A DNA stretch of 38,185 bases from an uncultured Clostridia bacterium (GTDB lineage Bacteria > Bacillota > Clostridia > Oscillospirales > Ruminococcaceae): assembly GCA_946567425.1 (NCBI GenBank), contig CAMNXF010000022.1, positions 1 through 38,185 of the forward strand, written 5' to 3'. This document shows, piece by piece, positions 6,992 to 15,393 of the stretch. Numbering within the stretch: the stretch's first letter is position 1; each line of letters starts with the position of its first letter. Below the pieces are notes generated by a model. That model did no database searches, had not been told where the DNA came from, and worked only from the letters and a program-made list of their open reading frames with translations. A program made the translations under genes and the position numbers.

Positions 6992-8038
6992 TTACGCCTT
7001 GGAATAGAGTTTGCCCGTTCTTTTGTAATCGCTTACATACGCGGCTCCCACGCAGCTGCTCCTCGAACGGGAGGCAAGAACCTTGCGCGCGGTCGGCGAG
7101 GACATCACCTGCGCGACCGTCATTTTGCCGTCGCCGGGAGTTTTCTTGTACTTCGCCTTTTTAGCCGCAGCTTTTCTCGCGGCGAGGGTGCGTTTTCTCT
7201 TTGCTTCAAGTTTGCGTTTTTCGGCAAGCTTTTTCTCGCGTTCGTTCCGCTTGGCCTTTGCCAGATCGCGGTCGAACTTATTGCACTCCGCGACAGTTGG
7301 CAAGCGTTTGTAATTCGCGCTTGAGGTGAACGAATGTATTTCACGGTCGAGCGCTGCGTTCAGCCCAGCGACCGCTGAGCCGTCCGAACCGTTCTTGATC
7401 GCCTTTTTATACGCTGACAGCGCCGAAAGAGCGTTCGACAGCCGCATTGCGGTAACGTCGTCCTTGGTGCGGCAGGCGCTCAACGAGCAGCGGAAGCTCC
7501 TCCGCGCGCTTTCGGTAGTTTGGAAAACAGAATATGTGTCGGGGTCTTTAGCGGCGAGGTATTGCTGTTCGCTCGGCGTGAGCGTCTGTCCCGAGCGCAT
7601 TTTCGCCTTGATAGAGCCGAGCCTTTTGTCATTAGACCTATCATATTTCTCCTGAGAGAACATATTGTCGATTTTTTCCGTTTGTTCCTTTATCAACTCG
7701 GAGATAGATTTGCCCTCGTTCTTGTTTTGAGGATCATCTGAGGAAACAGACTCTGTTTTGTCGGCAAAATTTCCATCGGCTTTGTCGGCAATGTTCTGAT
7801 TATTCTGCTCCGCTTTTTCGGCAAGCGCGGCAAGCTTTTCGGATAGCTCGTTGGCAGTTACCGTTCCGGCAAACCTTTCTTCTCTTGCGGCTCTCGCAGC
7901 GGCATGAGCCCTCGCCGAAAAAGCGGCGGTATCCTTGTACCCCTTTGAACAGCCATTCTGCAGCGTTTCACGAGCAACGCCCGTGGTTTTAAGCGAACGG
8001 ACATAAGCGTTTACGGAGCCTACGGTTGAAATGTCCAA
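6992..8038 (-). CDS. Hypothetical basic protein with Lys/Arg/Ala-rich tail
   Basis: The TTG at 8038 is chosen because GGGAGG lies eight bases upstream; the GTG at 8047 would overlap it. The predicted 348 residues start MDISTVGSVNAYVRS. The middle is charged and polar with a helical segment (about 65-130), then SGQTLTPSEQQYLAAKDP. From about 255 it becomes extremely basic (KAKRNEREKKLAEKRKLEAK and similar), like a coiled, nucleic-acid-binding or scaffolding tail. There is no signal peptide and no membrane segment. I recognise no family. It heads the unit with the aldo/keto reductase and the DUF1893 protein, which gives no clear clue to its role. Confidence 0.7.
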   Translation of the reverse strand: MDISTVGSVNAYVRSLKTTGVARETLQNGCSKGYKDTAAFSARAHAAARAAREERFAGTVTANELSEKLAALAEKAEQNNQNIADKADGNFADKTESVSSDDPQNKNEGKSISELIKEQTEKIDNMFSQEKYDRSNDKRLGSIKAKMRSGQTLTPSEQQYLAAKDPDTYSVFQTTESARRSFRCSLSACRTKDDVTAMRLSNALSALSAYKKAIKNGSDGSAVAGLNAALDREIHSFTSSANYKRLPTVAECNKFDRDLAKAKRNEREKKLAEKRKLEAKRKRTLAARKAAAKKAKYKKTPGDGKMTVAQVMSSPTARKVLASRSRSSCVGAAYVSDYKRTGKLYSKA

Positions 8039-8195
8039 ACAAATCACCTCCCATATAATTATAGTATACGTTTAAATAATCGGCAGGGCACCGTGAAATC
8101 TTTAGCCATGGCCGTTAATTTTGTAAAAAAACCACAAACAAATACAGCATATTGTACAAATTTCACAAGCAAACACGTCCGATAGCGTTTAGGGG

Positions 8196-8230
8196 TAAAA
8201 CCGCCGCAGCGTAATAAACTGCGGCGGCTG
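8196..8230 (-). terminator. metK terminator
   Basis: CCGCCGCAG (8201-8209) and CTGCGGCGG (8219-8227) form a perfect nine-pair stem; on the minus strand it is followed by TTTT. It begins 12 bp after the metK stop. The stretch 8048-8195 upstream of the basic-protein gene shows no other clear feature. Confidence 0.9.
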
Positions 8231-8238
8231 AAAATTAT

Positions 8239-9411
8239 TTATAAATATTTTTTGAGGGTCTCCGCCTTGTCGGTTCTTTCCCAAGCGACGTTCAAGTCCT
8301 CACGCCCCATGTGACCGTATGCCGCGACCTGCTTATACTGCGGCTTACGGAGATCCAGAGCCTTGATTATAGCGGACGGACGGAGATCGAACTCCTTTGT
8401 TACCGCCTCGGCGATCTTCTCGTCGGCTATCTTGCCCGTGCCGAACGTGTCGACCATTACAGAAACCGGGTGCGCAACTCCGATAGCGTAAGCGAGCTGA
8501 ATTTCCGCTCTCTCGGCAAGCCCCGCCGCAACGATATTTTTGGCAACGTAGCGCGCCATATATGCCGCGGAACGGTCTACCTTTGTCGGATCCTTGCCAG
8601 AGAACGCGCCGCCGCCGTGACGGGAATATCCGCCGTATGTATCCACGATAATCTTACGCCCCGTAAGACCACTGTCGCCCATAGGACCGCCGACCACAAA
8701 GCGTCCGGTGGGATTAACGAAATACTTTGTGTTTTCGTCAAGCAACTCGGCGGGAATGGTGGTCTTGATTACCTTTTCGATAATGTCCGCCCGGATTTGT
8801 TCAAGCGTCGCTTCCGCCTTGTGCTGCGAGGATACGACAACCGTATCGACGCGCACGGGCTTGTTGCCGTCATATTCGACTGTCACCTGAGTTTTCCCGT
8901 CGGGGAGCAGATAAGGGAGCGTGCCGTTCTTGCGCACCTCGGTGAGCTTGTGAGCAAGCTTGTGAGCAAGACTGATCGGCATGGGCATAAGCTCGGGGGT
9001 CTCGGAACAAGCAAAGCCGAACATCATTCCCTGATCGCCTGCTCCCGTGTCGTTCTCGTTCTGCTCACGCCCCTCAAGCGCGTTATTTACACCCATCGCA
9101 ATATCGGGCGACTGTTTGTCGAGAATTGTGTAGACCGCACAAGTATCGGCGTCAAAGCCGTATTCGCTCGACGTATATCCGATCTCGCGGACTGTCTCGC
9201 GGACTATCGACGGAATGTCGATATTGGCGGTTGTGGTAATTTCTCCCATAACCGTGACCATACCCGTAGTCGTGGTGGTCTCACAAGCGACGCGCCCCAT
9301 GGAGTCCTGCGCCAGAATCGCGTCCAGCACCGCGTCGGAAATATTGTCGCAGATCTTGTCAGGGTGACCTTCCGTAACGCTCTCGGAGGTGAAAAGTTTC
9401 TTTGTGTTCAT
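8239..9411 (-). CDS. metK: S-adenosylmethionine synthetase
   Basis: This 390-residue enzyme makes S-adenosylmethionine from methionine and ATP, releasing phosphate and diphosphate. The family signatures are all present: [16 protein letters not shown] near the N-terminus, [12 protein letters not shown] (central ATP motif) and [16 protein letters not shown] (P-loop-like). Its length and ends fit the bacterial family. The ATG at 9411 is preceded by AAGGAAGG; the frame is open further upstream only through the riboswitch leader. It is monocistronic, with its own promoter, a SAM-I riboswitch and an attenuator in front and a strong terminator behind, so expression should fall when SAM is plentiful. 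Confidence 0.98.
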   Translation of the reverse strand: MNTKKLFTSESVTEGHPDKICDNISDAVLDAILAQDSMGRVACETTTTTGMVTVMGEITTTANIDIPSIVRETVREIGYTSSEYGFDADTCAVYTILDKQSPDIAMGVNNALEGREQNENDTGAGDQGMMFGFACSETPELMPMPISLAHKLAHKLTEVRKNGTLPYLLPDGKTQVTVEYDGNKPVRVDTVVVSSQHKAEATLEQIRADIIEKVIKTTIPAELLDENTKYFVNPTGRFVVGGPMGDSGLTGRKIIVDTYGGYSRHGGGAFSGKDPTKVDRSAAYMARYVAKNIVAAGLAERAEIQLAYAIGVAHPVSVMVDTFGTGKIADEKIAEAVTKEFDLRPSAIIKALDLRKPQYKQVAAYGHMGREDLNVAWERTDKAETLKKYL

Positions 9412-9440
9412 AGCCAAGCCTTCCTTATGTAAATATACAA

Positions 9441-9470
9441 CAAAATGCTCGCTTCGGTTAAGGAGCGAGC
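9441..9470 (-). terminator. Expression-platform terminator of the metK SAM riboswitch
   Basis: GCTCGCT and AGCGAGC form a stem (9470-9464 with 9453-9447), followed on the minus strand by ATTTTG. It lies between the aptamer and the metK ribosome site, as expected for SAM-dependent attenuation. Confidence 0.85.
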
Positions 9471-9490
9471 AGCAAGATTTTCCGTTCACT

Positions 9491-9621
9491 CCTTATCTCT
9501 CGGTAAAGTTAAACTTCCCGCAGGATGTAGCACCTTTTCGGTAAAAATCACCAATAGGTTGCCGGGCTTCATAGGGACCAGTCCCCCGGCGTTTCCGCCT
9601 GAAGCCGCTCTTGATAAGGCA
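9491..9621 (-). ncRNA. SAM-I (S-box) riboswitch aptamer
   Basis: Read leftward, the leader shows the S-box signatures in order: CTTATCAAGAG (P1 and first core), GGGACTGGTCCC, ATGAAGCCCGGCAACC (P2/P3 core with pseudoknot), GGTGCTACATCC (P3) and GAGATAAGG closing P1. Ligand-bound aptamer favours the downstream terminator, so SAM shuts off metK. P3 region spacing is ordinary; the stem between GGCTTCAGGC and the core is slightly long. Confidence 0.97.
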
Positions 9622-9653
9622 TTTTGCAGGGAGCACTATCTGCTCCTGTACAA

Positions 9654-9682
9654 AGTATAGCATATAATGACATACTTGTCAA
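9654..9682 (-). promoter_or_regulatory. metK promoter
   Basis: On the minus strand TTGACA (9682-9677), 17 bases and TATACT (9659-9654) make a near-perfect vegetative promoter. Transcription should start about 30 bp before the first SAM-I core base. Confidence 0.9.
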
Positions 9683-9718
9683 TAGCTTTTCGACAAAAAA
9701 ATATTTTTATTTTCCCCC

Positions 9719-9747
9719 TTGACAATTCGAGTGAAATATGGTAAAAT
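9719..9747 (+). promoter_or_regulatory. Promoter of the leuA T-box transcript
   Basis: TTGACA (9719-9724), 17 bases and TAAAAT (9742-9747) on the plus strand. It fires rightward from a point only about 40 bp from the divergent metK promoter. Confidence 0.85.
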
Positions 9748-9759
9748 AATTAAGTAAAT

Positions 9760-10047
9760 ATTTTAAATGCGTTGAAGGGAAAAAAGTCCGTAAAATGTTT
9801 TTTCAGAGAGCCGTTGTGCGGTGCGAAACGGTAATGCCTTGCGGATACAGCTCCTCCCTGAGCAAAGTGAATGAACAGCGGCTTTCGGCTGTGCCAAGTA
9901 ATTTGCTTCGGGTTCTCCCGTTACAGAGAAGTGCGTTGATTGACGCATACGAGCGGGCGGCGCTGCGAAACGCCGTCAACGAGAGTGGTACCGTGGAGTG
10001 TTGGCTTCATCTCTTGTCCTTTGTGGACTTGAAATGAGGTCTTTTTT
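9760..10047 (+). ncRNA. T-box riboswitch, probably tRNA-Leu responsive
   Basis: The leader holds the T-box hallmarks: a stem I apical AGAGAGC motif (9805-9812 region), a long structured stretch, and the invariant core AACGAGAGTGGTACCG (9978-9993), which pairs with the free 3' end of uncharged tRNA. A terminator follows at 10005-10047. The best specifier candidate is CTC (Leu) at 9851-9853, before CTCCCTGAG. That choice rests on comparison with other T-boxes, not on a fold calculation, but it agrees with leuA downstream. Confidence 0.88.
10005..10047 (+). terminator. T-box attenuator terminator
   Basis: TCAT...GTCC pairs with GGAC...ATGA around a TTTGT loop (two internal mismatches), followed by six T residues at 10042-10047. 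The upstream arm lies next to the T-box core, so an antiterminator can compete with it. Confidence 0.75.
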
Positions 10048-10079
10048 ATTGCACAAATCATTTACAATGTGAGGTGTAT

Positions 10080-10391
10080 ATGAAGATACTCGGAGTGATC
10101 ATCGGCATATTGGGGCTATACGTTTGCGTGATGAACTACGTCAGCGTCGATGTCAGCCTTTACAACAAAAGGCACGGTATCGACAGGTTTGTGTCGCCGA
10201 TACCGCTGGTTTCCGGGATAATGATGCTCGCGGCCGCGTTCATATTGCTCCCCGTGAATATCCGAGCGCTCGGCTTCCTTGCGTTCCTGCTCGACCACAC
10301 CTATCCGCTGCTGGTGTACTCGATAATAGAAACGCGGTTTTTCACTCGCAATCCCAAAGAAAAAAGTAAACTATATTCAGGAGGAAACAAA
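10080..10391 (+). CDS. 104-residue membrane segment in frame with leuA, no stop of its own
   Basis: The ATG at 10080 follows GTGAGG and begins a frame of 104 codons that runs straight into leuA. The encoded part is hydrophobic, with likely membrane segments at about 3-21, 41-58 and 62-82, and a basic end (TRNPKEKSKLYSGGNK). The last codons overlap the leuA ribosome site and are translated as SGGNK. I do not recognise a family. Two readings are possible: a small membrane protein gene that lost its stop and now makes a 657-residue membrane-tethered LeuA, or a separate upstream ORF whose start is rarely used. The leucine T-box lies directly in front. Confidence 0.55.
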
Positions 10392-12053
10392 ATGAAATTT
10401 GCAGATAAGTATCAAAGACGTTATTTTATGCCGCCGTACCCCTGTCTCGACTGGGCGAAAAAGGAGTACGTCGACAAGCCGCCGATATGGTGCTCCGTCG
10501 ACCTGCGTGACGGCAATCAGGCGCTGATAATTCCGATGAGTCTGGAGGAAAAGCTGGAGTTCTGGAAATATCTGGTGGACGTGGGCTTCAAGGAGATCGA
10601 GATCGGCTTTCCCGCCGCGTCCGACACCGAGTACGAGTTCTGCCGCGCGCTTATCGAGCGCGATCTGATACCAGACGACGTTGCCGTTCAGGTGCTTACG
10701 CAGTCGCGCGAGCACATCATCAAGAAAACGTTCGAGGCGCTCGAGGGCTGCAAAAACGCAATAGTTCACCTGTACAACTCTACATCTGTGGCTCAGCGTG
10801 AGCAAGTGTTCCGCAAGAGCAAGGAGGAAATCGTTGAAATAGCGGTAAGCGGCGCTAAGATGATGAACGAATACAGAGCGAATACCAAGGGAAATTTCCG
10901 TTTTGAGTACTCGCCCGAGAGCTTCACGGGAACCGAGCCGGAATTTGCCGCGGAGATATGCAACGCGGTCATCGACGTTTGGAAGCCGACCGCCAATAAC
11001 AAGGTCATTATAAATCTCCCCGTAACGGTCGCGGAGAGTATGTCGCACGTTTACGCGCAGCAGATCGAGTATATGTGCAAGGAGCTGCACGACCGCGAGA
11101 ACGTTATCCTGTCGCTGCACCCGCACAACGACCGGGGCTGCGCCGTCGCGGACACAGAAATGGGTCTGCTTGCAGGCGCGGACCGCGTTGAGGGCACGCT
11201 GTTCGGCAACGGCGAACGCACGGGCAACGTTGACATAGTCACGCTTGCGCTGAATATGTACACTCACGGTGTAGAGCCCAACCTCGATCTCACCGACCTT
11301 CCTGAACTAACCGAGGTTTACGAGCGTTTGACGAGAATGCACGTTTACGAGCGTATGCCGTACAGCGGAAAGCTGGTGTTCGCAGCGTTCTCGGGATCGC
11401 ACCAGGACGCTATCGCAAAGGGCATGAAGTGGCGCGAAGAAAAGGATCCCGACCACTGGAACGTGCCGTATATCCCCGTCGACCCGCACGACCTCGGCAG
11501 AGAATATGAGGGCGACGTTATCCGCATAAATTCGCAGTCGGGTAAGGGCGGCATAGGCTACCTTATGGAGCAGAACTACGGAATTATTATGCCGCCGAAG
11601 ATGAGAGAGCATTTCGGCTACACTGTAAAGAGAGTTTCCGACCGCGCTCACAAGGAACTTATGCCCTCCGAGGTCTACGAGATATTCGAGAAAACCTATG
11701 TCAATCTCAAAAAGAAGTTGGAGGTCGTAGAGGCGCACTACACACAGGGTGAGCAGATAACTGCCGAGGTCACGGTGAAGATCAACGGCGAAACGCGAAA
11801 GCTCAAGGGCATGGGCAACGGACGTCTGGACGCGGTCTCAAACGCCGTAAAGGACGGCTTGGGCATTGAGTACACCATTTCGACGTTCACCGAGAACGCG
11901 ATCGAACAAAGCTCCAAGTCAAAGGCTGCGTCGTACATCGGGATAACGCTTCCAAGCGGTTCCGTCGGCTGGGGCGTGGGCATTGACACCGACATCATCA
12001 ATTCGTCGATAAAGGCGCTTATTTCAGCGATCAATAATTCGGGATTGTTCTAA
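10392..12053 (+). CDS. leuA: 2-isopropylmalate synthase
   Basis: From ATG 10392 (after AGGAGGAAACAAA) this is a 553-residue enzyme of the longer yeast/actinobacterial LeuA type. It joins acetyl-CoA and 2-oxoisovalerate in the first committed step of leucine synthesis. The TIM-barrel catalytic part has SVDLRDGNQAL (35-45), HPHND (243-247) and FGNGERTGNVD (271-281), which hold the metal and the keto acid. The C-terminal part (about 430-553) is the regulatory LeuA dimer domain that senses leucine. A T-box in the leader points to control by leucyl-tRNA as well. The frame is open 5' into a membrane segment. No other leu gene follows. Confidence 0.97.
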   Translation: MKFADKYQRRYFMPPYPCLDWAKKEYVDKPPIWCSVDLRDGNQALIIPMSLEEKLEFWKYLVDVGFKEIEIGFPAASDTEYEFCRALIERDLIPDDVAVQVLTQSREHIIKKTFEALEGCKNAIVHLYNSTSVAQREQVFRKSKEEIVEIAVSGAKMMNEYRANTKGNFRFEYSPESFTGTEPEFAAEICNAVIDVWKPTANNKVIINLPVTVAESMSHVYAQQIEYMCKELHDRENVILSLHPHNDRGCAVADTEMGLLAGADRVEGTLFGNGERTGNVDIVTLALNMYTHGVEPNLDLTDLPELTEVYERLTRMHVYERMPYSGKLVFAAFSGSHQDAIAKGMKWREEKDPDHWNVPYIPVDPHDLGREYEGDVIRINSQSGKGGIGYLMEQNYGIIMPPKMREHFGYTVKRVSDRAHKELMPSEVYEIFEKTYVNLKKKLEVVEAHYTQGEQITAEVTVKINGETRKLKGMGNGRLDAVSNAVKDGLGIEYTISTFTENAIEQSSKSKAASYIGITLPSGSVGWGVGIDTDIINSSIKALISAINNSGLF

Positions 12054-12057
12054 AAGT

Positions 12058-12093
12058 TAATCGGGAGACCTCTTCGATCTCCCGATTTTGTTT
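12058..12093 (+). terminator. leuA terminator
   Basis: CGGGAGA (12062-12068) pairs with TCTCCCG (12078-12084), extended by AAT/ATT, followed by TTTTGTTT. Confidence 0.88.
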
Positions 12094-12095
12094 GT

Positions 12096-12127
12096 GAATA
12101 AATAGGCGCGGATAAACATCCGCGCCT
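12096..12127 (-). terminator. Terminator of the polytopic membrane protein gene
   Basis: GGCGCGGAT and ATCCGCGCC form a perfect nine-pair stem with a four-base loop (12105-12126). On the minus strand it is followed by TATTTATTC. It lies 15 bp after the stop of the leftward gene. Confidence 0.75.
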
Positions 12128-12141
12128 TTGGTATGTTCATA

Positions 12142-13623
12142 TCAGGAATTGCGCTTGTTGTAAAGGTAGTTGCTTACGTCCTTGAACGCAAACAGCAGAA
12201 TTACCGTAAAGCAGCAAACCAACGACAGAATATACATTACTCCCGCAATGATGTAGTCATAGCCGACATATCCGGGGTTTGCGGCGGCAAGACCGCTTCT
12301 GGTGTTAAACACATTAAAGATCGTGCTGAAATTAGCCGCGCCCGCAACAATGTAAACCGCCAGCATACCGAACTTTGAAAACTCATAGCCTGAAAGCACA
12401 GTAAGAGCTAGGAACAGCGTAATGCCGCCGAAAACTATAAAGTACATATAGTCCATAGCACCCATTAAAAACTCGCTGTACAGCTTTCTATCCCACAAGG
12501 TGATAGCAACGATCGTAAGAACGGTGAAAAGAACCAATCCGCCTGTGCCGATAAGAACGAACAGCGAGGCTCTCTTTTCATCTGATGCGGGCTTGGAGAA
12601 CAACTTACCCTTCAGCGTCTTAACCGCAAAGAACGCAATAGCTGCACCAACGACCATACAAATAATTATGAAGATAAATCTTCTCCACCACGACGCGGAC
12701 ATTCCGTTTTGTCCAACCCATGTGATTGCCACTTCGTCGCCTTGCGCCGCAAGCGCTTTCTGCGATTTGTAGGTGGTGTTTATCCAGATGACCTTGTTTA
12801 TGACCGCAGCAAAATTGGACAGCGCTGCTGCCGCACCAAATCCGCCGTAGAAGCACATAGCCCAATCGGCTTCTCTTATATAGAGAATAGACGCAATCAC
12901 CGCGATACCGAACAGAGCAACGAGCACATAGCCCTGAGTGATCTGCTGATCCGCCCAACCGAGGTAGATCGACCAGTTGATGCCATAGCCGCCCATTGCG
13001 AACTTTTCAAGTATAACCAGCGCCGTCATAAGTACAAGCATAAAGCCGCCCAGCTTGGCGCGCTTTTTCATACCGCCGATCTCCTCTTCTGTGAGCAGCA
13101 TATCGTCCGCGTATTCAATGGTATTCAGATAAACAAAATATGCGCACGCACACAGGCAGATGACCGCGTCGACAACTCCAAAAACGCGTATAGAGTTGCG
13201 CAGATAAGGAAAAGGAACCAACAGCGGAACCATTCCTATAACAGCCTTAGCGCCGAAAACAGCGGTAAGATAGGTCTTTGCAAACGCAAATCCCTTATTG
13301 AAGAAGAACGCCAGAAGTATCGGAACAACAGTGATGACCAGATAGATCATAACGATATTAAAGACCGTATCCGAAAGCGCGATTATCGTTACTCCCGACG
13401 CTTTTTCCGCTTCGCTCGCGAAGAGTTTTCCGAAGAACTTGACGGTATAGGAGATACCCGCCTCGTCAAGCATTGTGTTCTGATACACAGGCTTGATGAA
13501 CAACGGATTAAACACTATAAAATAAGCAATAACAGCTTCGACGATCGAGAATATCCCCACGCCGAGCGCAATTACTTTATTTGATATGCCCTTTTGCGGC
13601 GTATCTTTTACGGCAGTTGACAT
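12142..13623 (-). CDS. Polytopic membrane protein of unknown function
   Basis: The 493-residue protein begins at ATG 13623, six bases after GGGAGGA. I see about 11-12 hydrophobic helices spread along its length; two soluble loops stand out, one near residues 45-75 (extracellular or cytosolic, with KFFGKLFASEAEKASG) and one near 285-315 (TTYKSQKALAAQGDEVAITW). There is no signal peptide beyond the first helix, and I see no transporter motif (no ABC, MFS or DMT signature). It stands alone with its own promoter and terminator, so the context gives no partner. The strong promoter suggests that it is well expressed. Confidence 0.85.
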   Translation of the reverse strand: MSTAVKDTPQKGISNKVIALGVGIFSIVEAVIAYFIVFNPLFIKPVYQNTMLDEAGISYTVKFFGKLFASEAEKASGVTIIALSDTVFNIVMIYLVITVVPILLAFFFNKGFAFAKTYLTAVFGAKAVIGMVPLLVPFPYLRNSIRVFGVVDAVICLCACAYFVYLNTIEYADDMLLTEEEIGGMKKRAKLGGFMLVLMTALVILEKFAMGGYGINWSIYLGWADQQITQGYVLVALFGIAVIASILYIREADWAMCFYGGFGAAAALSNFAAVINKVIWINTTYKSQKALAAQGDEVAITWVGQNGMSASWWRRFIFIIICMVVGAAIAFFAVKTLKGKLFSKPASDEKRASLFVLIGTGGLVLFTVLTIVAITLWDRKLYSEFLMGAMDYMYFIVFGGITLFLALTVLSGYEFSKFGMLAVYIVAGAANFSTIFNVFNTRSGLAAANPGYVGYDYIIAGVMYILSLVCCFTVILLFAFKDVSNYLYNKRNS

Positions 13624-13658
13624 AAATAATCCTCCCGAAAATATAATACTTTTATTAA

Positions 13659-13687
13659 ATTATATCACATTTTCACACGTTTTTCAA
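13659..13687 (-). promoter_or_regulatory. Promoter of the polytopic membrane protein gene
   Basis: On the minus strand TTGAAA (13687-13682), 17 bases and TATAAT (13664-13659). Confidence 0.85.
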
Positions 13688-13758
13688 GGTGCGTACACAA
13701 ATTTCAGCGTCAACGCGAGTAAATTTTTCGCTGCAATTTTTGTGCAATATGACAGAAT

Positions 13759-14271
13759 TTATTCACCCGGCTTATCAAGCGGTTGAGTCATTTGCGGAGC
13801 GGCGGTCTGTATATTGTTGTTGGAGTTTATGTTGCTGCGGAGCAGCTTGAGATTGTTCAAATCGGTCGTGAGCAGCTCCTCAACGCGCAGCAGCATCTTG
13901 TCCGCGAAATCGTTGGTGGACGCGCGGAGGTCGGTGCAGCGGCTCTGCGCGGAACTGATTATCTCCGTTGCGCGGCGGCGCGCCTCTTTCATCACGTCGT
14001 TTTCCTCGATAAGCTCCGCTCGGCGCTGCTCCGCCTTGCGGATAATGCTCTCCGCCTCGCGTTTCGCCTCGGAGATTATGCTGTTCTTGTCCGAAACGAC
14101 CTTCTGAGCCTGTTGTATCTCCATCGGCAGCACCATACGCATATCGGACACGATGTCGTTGATCTTATCCACGTCGACCATGCTCCTTTTGCCGAACGGC
14201 ACGCGCGTTGCGTCGTGGATAATGTCCTCCAGCATCTCGATCAGATCCTCAATAGAATATGAATTTTCCAT
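13759..14271 (-). CDS. Coiled-coil protein of the rsmD-coaD operon (DivIVA/ATPase-subunit-like)
   Basis: From ATG 14271 the protein has 170 residues. After a short N-terminal segment (SIEDLIEMLEDIIHDA) comes a long charged coiled coil (about 45-115, with SEAKREAESIIRKAEQRRAE), then a less ordered tail rich in Asn and Gln. Similar coiled-coil proteins are often misnamed ATP synthase subunit or ATPase and are found after coaD in many Clostridia. It has no nucleotide-binding motif. A role in the cell envelope or division, like DivIVA-type scaffolds, is a guess. It follows coaD by 16 bp and ends the leftward operon. Confidence 0.75.
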   Translation of the reverse strand: MENSYSIEDLIEMLEDIIHDATRVPFGKRSMVDVDKINDIVSDMRMVLPMEIQQAQKVVSDKNSIISEAKREAESIIRKAEQRRAELIEENDVMKEARRRATEIISSAQSRCTDLRASTNDFADKMLLRVEELLTTDLNNLKLLRSNINSNNNIQTAAPQMTQPLDKPGE

Positions 14272-14287
14272 TCCTGTTTTCCTTTCC

Positions 14288-14818
14288 CTATATCTCTCCG
14301 CGCTTTTTCGCGGCAGCACGTCTCTTTTCCTCAAATTCCCCTGTAAGCTTGCGGCTTATTTCCTCGTGAATTACCCCGGGAACGTACTTCGACAGATCGC
14401 CGCCGAACATTGCAACCTGTTTCACCATGCTCGACGAAATGAACGTCGTGTTCGCGCTCGCGGGAATAAAAACCGTTTCCGCGCGCGGGTTCAGGTCTTT
14501 ATTGGTGTGCGCCATCTGAAACTCGTACTCGAAGTCCGAGGTAGCACGCAGTCCCTTTACAATAACGTCAATGTCCGCGCGCTGCTTAAAATAATCCGCC
14601 AGCAGACCATCGTAGCTCGCGATCTCGATATTCTTCATACCCTCGGTCACCTTAGTCAGCAGCGTGACGCGCTCCGGTATCGTAAAGCTGTAGTTCTTCA
14701 AAGGGTTTATCAGCACTACGACGATCAGCTTGTCAAACATTTTCGACGCGCGCCGTATTATATCAAGGTGTCCGTTCGTAACGGGATCGAAGCTCCCCGG
14801 ATAAATTGCAGTTTTCAT
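14288..14818 (-). CDS. coaD: Pantetheine-phosphate adenylyltransferase
   Basis: This 176-residue enzyme transfers AMP from ATP to 4'-phosphopantetheine, the fourth step of coenzyme A synthesis. The nucleotidyltransferase signatures are clear: GSFDPVTNGHLDII (residues 8-21, with the T/HxGH-type motif) and the ISSSMVKQ block near 130. VKGLRATSDFEYE in the middle is typical of CoaD. The start has GGGGAGA upstream. The C-terminal tail beyond about 160 is basic and longer than in most CoaD proteins. Order uvrC-rsmD-coaD is leftward and tight; rsmD-coaD linkage is conserved in Firmicutes. Confidence 0.97.
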   Translation of the reverse strand: MKTAIYPGSFDPVTNGHLDIIRRASKMFDKLIVVVLINPLKNYSFTIPERVTLLTKVTEGMKNIEIASYDGLLADYFKQRADIDVIVKGLRATSDFEYEFQMAHTNKDLNPRAETVFIPASANTTFISSSMVKQVAMFGGDLSKYVPGVIHEEISRKLTGEFEEKRRAAAKKRGEI

Positions 14819-14841
14819 AATACTCTGTCTCCCCGAATAAA

Positions 14842-15393
14842 TCAGTCTTCACGGTTCGGTCTGCGGTATATCGTCAATGAAATTCTTCCGTGACGGAGCT
14901 GCCGAGCCTGTTCAAATCCGCCTGTCTCGCGCGGGAGAACGCACTCCTTTTCATGCTCGCAGACGATAACGCCGCGCTCACTCATCTTCTCCGCCAGGAG
15001 CGGAAGAGCTTTCTGTATCAGCTTATAATTGTACGGCGGGTCGAGTATCGCGATATCGAACTCCGTCCTTGTCGACTTCAGAAAAGCCGAGAAAGGCATA
15101 TTCATTATATGCGACTTCTCGAAAAAACCCGTGCTTTCCACGTTCGTCCGCACCGCCTTTATCGAGACAGCCGCGCTGTCGACGAAATAGCATTCCGCCG
15201 CTCCGCGCGAAAGCGCCTCAATGCCGAGCTGCCCGCTCCCCGCGAACAGGTCAAGCACCGTTCTGCCCTCTATCTCAAACTGTATCGCGCTGAATATGGC
15301 TTCCTTAACGCTGTCGGCGGTCGGACGAACCACATCCGTGCCCTCAACGGTGACGAGCTTTCTTCCTCTTGCGCTTCCCGTAATAACTCTCAT
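14842..15393 (-). CDS. rsmD: 16S rRNA (guanine-966 N2)-methyltransferase RsmD
   Basis: This 183-residue SAM-dependent methyltransferase methylates G966 of 16S rRNA in the assembling small subunit. The family markers are MRVITGSARGRKL at the start, DLFAGSGQLGIEALSRGA (SAM-binding motif I) and ILDPPY (catalytic N-DPPY-type motif, about 113-118). The start codon abuts the uvrC stop (TAA then ATG), so the two genes are probably translationally coupled. Confidence 0.96.
   Translation of the reverse strand: MRVITGSARGRKLVTVEGTDVVRPTADSVKEAIFSAIQFEIEGRTVLDLFAGSGQLGIEALSRGAAECYFVDSAAVSIKAVRTNVESTGFFEKSHIMNMPFSAFLKSTRTEFDIAILDPPYNYKLIQKALPLLAEKMSERGVIVCEHEKECVLPRETGGFEQARQLRHGRISLTIYRRPNRED

Noticed and set aside
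8311..9432. Long plus-strand ORF of 373 codons opposite metK
   Set aside because: It is antisense to a fully recognisable metK and lacks a ribosome site and any family resemblance.
10377..11267. Long minus-strand ORF of 296 codons opposite leuA
   Set aside because: It is antisense to the conserved catalytic domain of leuA and has low-complexity, Arg/Val-rich sequence without motifs.
12709..13584. Long plus-strand ORF opposite the polytopic membrane protein gene
   Set aside because: It is the antisense shadow of a hydrophobic gene; composition is charged and unlike a real protein, with no ribosome site.
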